This document shows positions 33,823-40,725 of a DNA stretch of 40,725 nucleotides, piece after piece; the first letter of the stretch is position 1, and every line of letters starts with the position of its first letter. Source of the DNA: Caballeronia arationis (GTDB taxonomy: Bacteria; Pseudomonadota; Gammaproteobacteria; Burkholderiales; Burkholderiaceae). The stretch is taken from positions 1 through 40,725 of the forward strand of contig NZ_FCOG02000058.1 in NCBI RefSeq assembly GCF_001544975.2. The letters run 5' to 3'. Position numbers and translations under genes: made by a program. The notes under the pieces are model-generated. The model ran no database searches. It had not been told where the DNA came from and saw only the letters and a list, made by a program, of their open reading frames with translations.

Positions 33823-36800
33823 ATGCGCATCGTTTCCGCCATCGACCGCCCGCTCGCCGACGAACACGTGATCGGTGTCGATCCGCCGCTCGTCGCGCAG
33901 TTGCCGGGCGTGTGGCGGCGCCGCATCAATCCGCTCGCGGGCCGCTCGCTGAGCGATCTCGCGCTGACCGCCGAACAGGATGCGCGTGCCGGCGTGCAGC
34001 GGCTGCGCGGGCAGAGCGTGAGCGCGGGCATCGTCTCCGGGCTCGACGTGATGCTGGAGCCGGGCGCTCTCGGCGGCGCGCCCAACCACGCGCGCATGCA
34101 GATTCTTCCGGGCCTCGGCCTCGCGCGCTCCGGCGAGGACGTGGTGGTGGCGTCGCCACGCAGCATCGCGCTGGCGGATTTGCCGGTGCGGGCGCGCGTC
34201 GATGTGCTCGATGCCATCGCCTCCGGCGCGCCCGCGCCCGCCATTCCGCCAGTGCCGGCGGGCGCGGGCATCGCGGTCGCGGGCGTGCTCGCGGGCATGG
34301 CGGCGCCGTTGCCGCGCCGGCTCTCGAAGCCGTCGCTCGGCGGGCTGATCGGCGCGGCGGCCGCAGCGGCGCTGCCGCGCGTCGCAGTGTTGGTCGCGCA
34401 GCCGGTGACGGTCACGATGCTCGCGCAAGCCGCCGACGCCTGCGGCCCCGATCCGCGCGACGATCCCTACGACGATCTCCAGCGCGTCGACGGCGTGCGC
34501 CTGCTGCTCGATCTGTGGCCCGCCGAGATGGTCGCGCGCGCGGGCGTCTCGGATTATTCGCTGCCCGCGCCGGGACCCGCCCAGCGCAATCAACTCGCGT
34601 ACCGGATCTTCGATGTCGAGCGGCTGCAGGCGCCGGACGAGACGCATCCGTGGGAAGACGTCGGCGTGGCGCTCGCGCTGATCGGCTTCAATGCCGACTG
34701 GACGCTCGCCTTCGTCGATCGAAGCAGCGTCGCGCGGCTCGCGGGCATGCCAAAGCCGCGCACGCCGGCCGTGGCGGGCGCGGGCAACGCGCTGCTGTGG
34801 CAGGCGCAGGTTTCGCAGTTTTCCGAACAGATGGCGAGCCTGAGCGACCTCGCGCCCGCGACGCTCGCCGCGACATTCCGGCGTCTGCCGCCGGTCGGCT
34901 TTCTGCCGATCGATGTTGTCGAGCTGGCGCAGCATCGGCAGAACTTCTTCTCCGCCGGATGGGGCGTGACGCTCGCGCCACTGCCGCTCGAACAGGCCGA
35001 TCTGGTCGCCGCCGAATCGGCCGCGCTGCTGCCGTTCAATCTCGACGTCATCGACGAGGCGGAACTGTTTGTGCCCGTGCCGGAGCGGGTCTACGAGCCG
35101 GGCCTGTTGCAGATCGCCGGGATGGATCCCGCGTTCGATCGCGCCGTCGATGGCGCGATCGCGGCGCGCAGCGAGTGGCTCGCGCGGCGTGAGTGGGTGC
35201 GCCGCCGCCGCGATGTGCTGCAGGACGCGGTGAGCGGCCAGCGTCCCAGCTGGCCGACCGCCGACGTCAGCGCCGACGAGATGCTGCCCGACCCGGCCGC
35301 GCGGGCGCCGCTCGGCTGCACGCAGATCCGAGAGGTAGCGGCAGGCGCGAACCCGCGCACCTTGACAATGACCGCCGCGGGCAGCTCGCTCGTCTTCGCG
35401 CCGGGCGATGTCTTCTACTGCTGGGTGCGCATCGTCGATGCGGCGAATCTGACGGGATTTTCCGTCGCGCTCGGCATGAATACGCGCACGGCCGCGCCCG
35501 ACTGGAGCCATCTGGCGTTCTGGGGCGCGGCGGACGCGGCCGGTGGCGCGCCTCCGGCGAACCTGTCGGCGGGCGCGCTGCCCGCGCCGAGCCAGTGGAC
35601 TATGCTGCGCGTGCCGGCCGATCGCGCGTGGACCGCGGCGAACGCGTCGCTCGTGCGCATGAGCATCGACGGCATTCAGCTCGCGCAGCACGGCGGCACG
35701 GTGCAGTGGGGGCCGATCGGCAAGCTCGACGCCGCCGGGCTCGACACTGTCTGGATCGCCGACGAGGCGCCGCCCGGCGCGCGTCTGGCCGATTCGGCGA
35801 ACGCCAATGCGAGCGTCTGGCCGAGCGTTCCGGCGGGCGGCGGTGTGAATCCCGATCCGCCCGAGGACGACTTCGCGACCGTCGCGAGCGGCGGCGTGCG
35901 CACCGCGGCGGAGGTGCTGGCTCTCCGCGCGCGCTGGCCGCAGGATCTCTTCGCCAACGATTTCCGCGATCTCGACGAAGCCGGCATCGACGGTTTCGTG
36001 CAGGCTCTGGAGAGCCGCATCACGGCGACCAACGACGCCGTCGATCTCGGTTTCCTCAAGTCGCGCGCGAACATCTATCGCGTGCGCCAGTACATACTCG
36101 GCGCGGATGCCGCGTCGCGCCTCGTGACGTCGCCCGCGCTCGCCGATACGGTCGTGCGCAATGAAAGCGCCCGCGCGCAGAGCGCCGACCTCTCGACCTT
36201 CGCGAAGGCCGCCTACGAGACCGATTTTCTGCGCGATCCGTCCAATCCGCTGAAGACGGCGCCGCCGGGCACCTTCGAGGCGACGCCGGCCGCGCCCGGC
36301 AACGCGCCCGGGCCGATCGTCAAGCCGGTGGCCAAAGGCCCGGACGACATCCGCTCGTTCACGCCGGTCGCGGTGGCCGTGCCGCCCGTGCGCAATTTCG
36401 ACCTCACGCGCATCGCGCGGGTGAGCCCGGTCATCGGCGCCGCTGCGCCCATCGCCACGCCCTTCGCTGCGCCGATATTCACGCCCATCGTTACGCCCTC
36501 CGCGACGCAGAAAGTCTCGCTCGCCGCCGCGACGACGCCCGGCACGCTGACGCTCACGTCCGCCGTGTCGGCGCTCGCGGGTGCGGCGCTCGTGCACGAC
36601 GTACAGACGCCCGTCACCCTCACGTCGCTCGCCGCGGGTCTCGCGGCCCAGTGGCGCGGCGTGAGCATCGCCGACGTGCGGGCGCAACTGCCCATCGCCG
36701 GGCCGATCGACCGCACCGCGAGCGTCGCCGAACGCCTGACGCCGCCGCCGTCAGTGGATGCGTACAGCTACGCCATCGCAGGCAAGCAGGATGTCGTCGA

Positions 36801-38400
36801 TGCGCTCGGCGGCCTGATCCAGACCGATGGCAGCGTGCGGCCCGCGGGCATCGCGCTGGGCGATCTGCCCGCGCCTGGATTTCACGCGCTCAAGGCCGGC
36901 GACGCAGGGCCGACCGTCGCCCAGTTGCTGGCCGATCAGCAGAAGGCCGCCGACCAGCGCGCGTTCGGCGACACCGAGGCCATCCCCGACAAGAACGGCG
37001 CACCGGCGCGCCACGAAGCCGATTATTTCACCTTTGCCGTCAAGGCGATCGACAACAGCATCGCGATGATGCGTCTGGTGGAGGCGCGCATCGCGACCTA
37101 CGACGGCCTCGTCGCCGATGCTCGCAGCGTGCGCGTCGCGCTGACGGGCCATATCGTCGACGCCGACGCGCGACTGCGCACCATCGACGTGCAGGTCGAG
37201 GAAGCGCGCCAGGATCTCGGCGTCGCGTCGTCGCTGCGCGCGGAGGAACAGGCGCGCGTCGATGCGCTCAACGCGCGGCGTCACGCTGTGCTCGCGGCCA
37301 ACGCAAACATCGTGCTGTACCGGCGTCCGCGGCGCGCGGCGCGCATGTCATCGGTGCCGACCGTCGCGGCGGCGTCCGCGTCCGATGCCGCGCCGATCGT
37401 CGCGTGCAACCGCGAGCATCCGGCCGTGCCCGAGCAGATCCAGGCGTACGTTGCATTGCTGCGCGACGCGCCGGTGTCGTGGTTCCCGAACGTGCATCCG
37501 CTCGTCGATCGCATCGACCGGCTCGACGCCGTGCGCGCCGCGCTCGTCTCCGTGCAACAGCGGGCCGCGGCTGCGCCGGTTGCGGCCGCGTCGGTCGCGG
37601 CGTCGGCGACGGCGTCTAAATTCCTGCTGACGGTCGGGCGGGTGATGGTTGCGCAGCAGACCGCGCTCGCCGGCCGCCGCACGCAGGCGCTGCAGCTCGA
37701 TCTGGGCGCGATCGCATCGAGCAGTCTCGCGAACGCGCGGCGCGTGCTGATCCAGCGCGGCTCGCTCGCCGACCTGCTCGCGGGCGATCACAACCGCGCC
37801 GTCCTGAGCACGGCGGTGGCGAAGGAGATCGATCAGATTGCCGCCGCCGCCGCGTGTCTGCACGCCGCGTTCGGCGACGCGCCGCCCGCGAGCCGTCTGC
37901 GATGGGCGGAGCTTCTGAGCGAGTTCGACAAGCCCGTGCTGCTGCGCGATCTCAGCGGCCTCGCCGGCTGGACCGGTTTGCCGCCCGACACGCGGCGCAC
38001 GCAGCAAGGTCTGGTCGACTGGCTGTTCGGCCGCATCGATGCGTCGATTCCCGCCGCACTGACCGCGATCAGCGAACTCGTGCGCATCTGCCTGCTGATG
38101 GCCGCGCACGCGCCGGTCGAGCGGCTGATTCCGGCGCGCCTCGTCGCGCCCGCGCCCGCGCGCCCGGGCAGCGTGTTCCACGTGTTCGCGGACAGCAGCG
38201 CGGTGCGCATCGGCATGACGGCGCTCGTGCGGGATGCGGGCGGCAAGGTGCTCGCGCACGCGGTCGTCGAGGACTTGTCCGATGGCGTCGCGCAGTCGCG
38301 CATCACACAGACATTCGGCGCGATCGACACGCTTACGGCGTCCACGCGCATCGATCTCAGCGACCGGCCGATCGCGCTCGCCGCGTCGCTGGTCGGATGA
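33823..38400 (+). CDS. Very large eCIS-associated mosaic protein (paralogue C, 1525 residues)
   Basis: The largest gene here. The shared module is at about residues 30-120 (LTAEQDARAGVQRLRGQSVS AGIVSGLDVML, MQILPGLGLARSGEDVVVAS). The second shared segment is near 285-310 (WEDVGVALALIGFNADWTLA FVDR). Residues 480-680 look like a jelly-roll or galactose-binding-like beta-sandwich (VFYCWVRIVDAANLTGFSVA, TMLRVPADRAWTAANASLVR). A Pro/Thr/Ala linker follows (about 830-900). Residues 1080-1170 and 1210-1480 are mostly alpha-helical with coiled-coil character (RTIDVQVEEARQDLGVASSL). There is no signal or membrane segment. A GAGGAG ribosome site lies 6-7 bases before the ATG. It ends in an ATGA overlap with the Afp14-like gene. 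It may be a long fibre-like or scaffolding component; a role as second tape measure or as cargo carrier cannot be excluded. Confidence 0.72.
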   Translation: MRIVSAIDRPLADEHVIGVDPPLVAQLPGVWRRRINPLAGRSLSDLALTAEQDARAGVQRLRGQSVSAGIVSGLDVMLEPGALGGAPNHARMQILPGLGLARSGEDVVVASPRSIALADLPVRARVDVLDAIASGAPAPAIPPVPAGAGIAVAGVLAGMAAPLPRRLSKPSLGGLIGAAAAAALPRVAVLVAQPVTVTMLAQAADACGPDPRDDPYDDLQRVDGVRLLLDLWPAEMVARAGVSDYSLPAPGPAQRNQLAYRIFDVERLQAPDETHPWEDVGVALALIGFNADWTLAFVDRSSVARLAGMPKPRTPAVAGAGNALLWQAQVSQFSEQMASLSDLAPATLAATFRRLPPVGFLPIDVVELAQHRQNFFSAGWGVTLAPLPLEQADLVAAESAALLPFNLDVIDEAELFVPVPERVYEPGLLQIAGMDPAFDRAVDGAIAARSEWLARREWVRRRRDVLQDAVSGQRPSWPTADVSADEMLPDPAARAPLGCTQIREVAAGANPRTLTMTAAGSSLVFAPGDVFYCWVRIVDAANLTGFSVALGMNTRTAAPDWSHLAFWGAADAAGGAPPANLSAGALPAPSQWTMLRVPADRAWTAANASLVRMSIDGIQLAQHGGTVQWGPIGKLDAAGLDTVWIADEAPPGARLADSANANASVWPSVPAGGGVNPDPPEDDFATVASGGVRTAAEVLALRARWPQDLFANDFRDLDEAGIDGFVQALESRITATNDAVDLGFLKSRANIYRVRQYILGADAASRLVTSPALADTVVRNESARAQSADLSTFAKAAYETDFLRDPSNPLKTAPPGTFEATPAAPGNAPGPIVKPVAKGPDDIRSFTPVAVAVPPVRNFDLTRIARVSPVIGAAAPIATPFAAPIFTPIVTPSATQKVSLAAATTPGTLTLTSAVSALAGAALVHDVQTPVTLTSLAAGLAAQWRGVSIADVRAQLPIAGPIDRTASVAERLTPPPSVDAYSYAIAGKQDVVDALGGLIQTDGSVRPAGIALGDLPAPGFHALKAGDAGPTVAQLLADQQKAADQRAFGDTEAIPDKNGAPARHEADYFTFAVKAIDNSIAMMRLVEARIATYDGLVADARSVRVALTGHIVDADARLRTIDVQVEEARQDLGVASSLRAEEQARVDALNARRHAVLAANANIVLYRRPRRAARMSSVPTVAAASASDAAPIVACNREHPAVPEQIQAYVALLRDAPVSWFPNVHPLVDRIDRLDAVRAALVSVQQRAAAAPVAAASVAASATASKFLLTVGRVMVAQQTALAGRRTQALQLDLGAIASSSLANARRVLIQRGSLADLLAGDHNRAVLSTAVAKEIDQIAAAAACLHAAFGDAPPASRLRWAELLSEFDKPVLLRDLSGLAGWTGLPPDTRRTQQGLVDWLFGRIDASIPAALTAISELVRICLLMAAHAPVERLIPARLVAPAPARPGSVFHVFADSSAVRIGMTALVRDAGGKVLAHAVVEDLSDGVAQSRITQTFGAIDTLTASTRIDLSDRPIALAASLVG

Positions 38401-39836
38401 GCGTGACGCGCGTCGATGTCGCCTGCCTGCGGCTGCGCGCGCCCGCCGCCGCGGCGACGCGCGCGCGGGCGTGCGCCGAGGACGCGCTGCGCATCGCCGC
38501 GCCGGACGATGAGCGGCTCGTCGTCGTGCGGCGGCTCGATCTCGGCTGCCTGCGCGCGACGGCATCGGCGGCGCAGTGGGCGCAGCGCGCGCACACGCGC
38601 CTGTCCGGATCGATCGCGCGCGCCGTGCATGCGTCGTCCGTCGCCGCCGCGTCCGCCGAGGCGGTCTGGTTCGCGTCGGACATGGAAGCGCGCCTGCTCC
38701 TGCTCGCCCAGCTGGCGGTGGGACGGCGGCCGTCCGCGTGGTACTGGCGTCTTGCGGTGCCGGACTGGCAAGACGCGCCCGCCGCGCGCCATTATTTCGC
38801 GTCGCTGCTCGCGCAGGCGAATCGGAGTCCGAAGCTTCTGGCGGAACTGGCGCGTATCGTGACTGACATTGCCGATGTGCCGCTGATGCGCGCGCTGTCG
38901 CCGTGGATCGGCGATGCGCCTTCGAGCGCCTTCGCCACGCGGGAGCCGTTCGCGGCGGCGCGCCCCGTGCCCGTGCCGGCCGAGGCGCGGCGGCGCGCGA
39001 CGCGTATGGCCTCGCGCGCGCGTCTGGCCGAGGCCGCGCGCGACGCGCGTCTGCCCCTCGCCGCGCTGCGCCTGTTCGTGCGCCTTGCGCTGATCGCGGA
39101 TTCCCCGGAACTCGTCGCGGATGCCGCTCATCTCGACGCCTGCGCGGACGAGGTCATCGCGCTGTTGCGAGAAGAGGCGCGGCCGTCGGCCGAGCGCAGC
39201 GTCGCGCTGCATGATTTGCCGACCGGGGCGCGCCATGACGCGCCGCATGACGCGCCGCCGTTCCCGCTCGACATCGCGCCCGCGCGCGGCGATAAGCAGC
39301 GCCGCGACGCGCAGGCATCCGACGCCGCGACGGCATTGTCCACGCTCGACGCCGACACGCCTCAGCACGCGTGGATCGCCGCGCCCGACGAACAGCCGAG
39401 CGCCGCTGCCGGCGTCTGGCTGCTGGTGCGACCGCTCGAGTGCATCGGCTTCGGCGCGTGGCTCGACGCGCGGCCCGCGCTCGCCGCTGCTGGTTTCGGA
39501 CCGGCGCTGCTGCGGCACATCGCGTGGGGCATGCGCGTTCCGCCCGACGATCCGCTGTTCGCGTTCCTGCCGCCGCCGATCGACGATCTTCAGCCCGGAT
39601 GGCTCACGGCATGGCGCGTCGGCCTCGACCGCTGGCTGCGCCGCCGCGTGCGCCGCACGCTCGCGCGCGTCGTGCTGCGGCGCGGCTGGCTGAGCGCACA
39701 TCCCTCGGGCGTGAGCGTGCGCTTCCGGCTCTCCCAGGCCGATATCGCGCTGCGGTTGCGCGCGCTCGATGTCGATCCGGGCTGGGTCGGCTGGCTCGGG
39801 CGGCACATCACGTATCACTATCGCGACGAGGCCTGA
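38397..39836 (+). CDS. Tape-measure-type CIS protein (CIS_TMP/Afp14-like)
   Basis: 479 residues from ATG 38397, overlapping the previous stop (ATGA). Residues 1-70 contain the RLVVVRRLDLGCLR segment that resembles the start of the CIS_TMP family. The middle (190-330) is Ala/Arg-rich helix plus an acidic, disordered linker. The C-terminus has GFGPALLRHIAWGMRVPPDD, RVVLRRGWLSAHPSGVSVRF and ALDVDPGWVGWLGRHITYHY. The ending (beta strand, LDVDPGW, then a final H.TYHY) is typical of the family named after Afp14. It is placed directly before the ATPase, as Afp14 precedes Afp15. It is short for a true tape measure, so the role may be chaperoning or length setting together with a larger partner. Confidence 0.65.
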   Translation: MSVTRVDVACLRLRAPAAAATRARACAEDALRIAAPDDERLVVVRRLDLGCLRATASAAQWAQRAHTRLSGSIARAVHASSVAAASAEAVWFASDMEARLLLLAQLAVGRRPSAWYWRLAVPDWQDAPAARHYFASLLAQANRSPKLLAELARIVTDIADVPLMRALSPWIGDAPSSAFATREPFAAARPVPVPAEARRRATRMASRARLAEAARDARLPLAALRLFVRLALIADSPELVADAAHLDACADEVIALLREEARPSAERSVALHDLPTGARHDAPHDAPPFPLDIAPARGDKQRRDAQASDAATALSTLDADTPQHAWIAAPDEQPSAAAGVWLLVRPLECIGFGAWLDARPALAAAGFGPALLRHIAWGMRVPPDDPLFAFLPPPIDDLQPGWLTAWRVGLDRWLRRRVRRTLARVVLRRGWLSAHPSGVSVRFRLSQADIALRLRALDVDPGWVGWLGRHITYHYRDEA

Positions 39837-39838
39837 CG

Positions 39839-40725
39839 ATGAATGGACTCTCCGGGCCGCCCGTCGCCGATCTCGGTGTGCTGGCGCTGGCCGCGGTCTC
39901 GGCGCATCTCGGCCGCGACGAGACCGGCTTTCAGGCGCGCATGCTGCCAGCGTGTATCGACGCGCTGCAGGTCGTCGGCAGCGAGCGCGATCGCCGGCTG
40001 CTGCGCGTCGCCGAAGCCTTCGCGCTGGATCGTTTCGAACTGTTGACGGTCGCGCTGATCCTCGCCGCCGACACCGATGCGATGGTCGCCCGCGCTCTCG
40101 CCGAAGCCCAGACGCCGCTCGGCGGCTCGCGGCCCTTGCTCGGTTTCGCGGCGGCGGTGTTCGAATGCGTGGGCGCTAGCGTGGCGGGGTTGGCCTTTGG
40201 CGCGGCCGCGCGGGCCGGTCTGCTGACGATCGCGACGATTTCGGCGACGGGCAGCGAATCGGCGGCGCTCGCGGAACGCACGCTCGCAATCCCGACGCCG
40301 CTCGCGGCGGCGTTGTGCGGCTGCGACGCCGACTTCGACTGCGTGAGCCTGCGGCCCGCGCCGCCGCTGCCTTTGCCGCACGAGGTGACGCACGAGGCGC
40401 GACGCCGCGCCGCGATGCTGCGCGACCGGCCGAACGCGGGGCTGATCGTGCGCTCGCCGTCGCTTGCGGAGGCGCTCGCGGTGGCGCAGCAGGTCACGTC
40501 GATGCTGGGCTTTCGGCTCGCGCGCATCGAAGGAAAGCCGCCGCCGGTGCTCGCGACGTGGCTCGTCGCGAGCGGCCGGCTGCCGGTCTTCAGCGCCGAT
40601 CCTGCGCCCGGCGAGCGCTGGAGCCTGCCGCCGCTCGGGTCGTACGCCGGTCAGTGGCTCGTCGTCTGCTCGACGGAAGGCGCGATCGAAGCCGACGTTC
40701 CCGGCGACGAATGGCCGCTCCCGAT
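39839..40725 (+). CDS. AAA+ ATPase of the injection system (Afp15-like), N-terminal part
   Basis: Partial: 295 codons are present before the window ends, and no stop is reached. Residues 45-110 (RRLLRVAEAFALDRFELLTV ALILAADTDAMVARAL) match the helical N-terminal region found before the ATPase domains in Afp15-like proteins. Residues about 195-280 (GLIVRSPSLAEALAVAQQVT SMLGFRLARIEG, LPVFSADPAPGE, GQWLVVCSTEG) look like a degenerate first AAA+ domain in which the Walker A loop has been lost. The catalytic AAA+ domain with Walker A and B should follow outside the window. Afp15 is needed for particle assembly. It starts 2 bp after the CIS_TMP-like stop. Confidence 0.78.
   Translation, partial: MNGLSGPPVADLGVLALAAVSAHLGRDETGFQARMLPACIDALQVVGSERDRRLLRVAEAFALDRFELLTVALILAADTDAMVARALAEAQTPLGGSRPLLGFAAAVFECVGASVAGLAFGAAARAGLLTIATISATGSESAALAERTLAIPTPLAAALCGCDADFDCVSLRPAPPLPLPHEVTHEARRRAAMLRDRPNAGLIVRSPSLAEALAVAQQVTSMLGFRLARIEGKPPPVLATWLVASGRLPVFSADPAPGERWSLPPLGSYAGQWLVVCSTEGAIEADVPGDEWPLP

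Noticed and set aside
33583..36687. A minus-strand open frame of 1034 codons
   Set aside because: It is antisense to the 1525-residue gene, with Arg/Gly/His-rich composition and no motif or ribosome site.
37854..38396. Extension of the CIS_TMP-like gene upstream to 37854
   Set aside because: That part overlaps the end of the 1525-residue gene in another frame. The ATG at 38397 in an ATGA overlap fits the operon pattern.

Overview
The window is a very GC-rich stretch of bacterial DNA. Codon use, the insertion-sequence families and the plasmid-type genes suggest a soil or plant-associated member of the Burkholderiaceae (Burkholderia, Paraburkholderia, Caballeronia or a relative). That is an inference from style of sequence, not from a species-specific marker. 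No rRNA, tRNA or CRISPR array was seen.

Region 1 (about 1-8000) is a lower-GC, mobile-element-rich flank. It holds a complete tyrosine recombinase, divergent from a KfrA-type DNA-binding coiled-coil protein; then a ribbon-helix-helix protein and an HU-like protein, both with start or frame problems; a small SH3-like protein; and an intact protein with two H-type-lectin-like repeats. Around these lie the remains of an IS6-family element, a fragment of an IS110-family transposase, a frameshifted IS110-family element with recognisable inverted repeats (6148-7516), and a decayed lipoprotein gene. It reads as the eroded edge of a genomic island or a piece of a large plasmid.

Region 2 (8121 to the right edge) is one coherent accessory locus: a contractile injection system of the eCIS (Afp/PVC-like) type, in two divergent operons around a 0.5-kb control region (28308-28857). 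The leftward operon runs, in order of transcription: tail terminator (DUF4255/Afp16-like), an uncharacterised protein, sheath 1, tube 1, sheath 2, tube 2, tube-hub adaptor (Afp7-like, with a Gly/Ala/Ser repeat tail), a 61-residue linker protein, gpD-like hub, gpV-like spike, a protein with a C-terminal membrane segment, gp25-like baseplate wedge, baseplate J-like protein (TIGR02243 type), a tail protein I-like wedge with a propeller-like N-terminal half, then a seven-bladed PLL/DUF346-type lectin propeller and a GH15 glucoamylase-like enzyme. Most of the structural genes overlap by a few bases (ATGA or TGATG), which implies translational coupling.

The rightward operon carries a GH13 glucan-branching-type enzyme, three successively larger proteins that share an N-terminal module (283, 694 and 1525 residues), an Afp14/CIS_TMP-like protein, and the N-terminal part of the Afp15-like AAA+ ATPase, which is cut by the window edge.

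The unusual point is that the particle genes are bracketed by carbohydrate-active proteins without signal peptides (GH15, GH13) and by a predicted lectin, with a second lectin-like protein close by. A working model is an injection particle whose receptor binding and/or cargo is directed at alpha-glucans or other glycans of a eukaryotic or bacterial partner. An alternative is that the enzymes act on intracellular glycogen and merely share regulation. No PAAR tip and no classical tail fibre gene were recognised.
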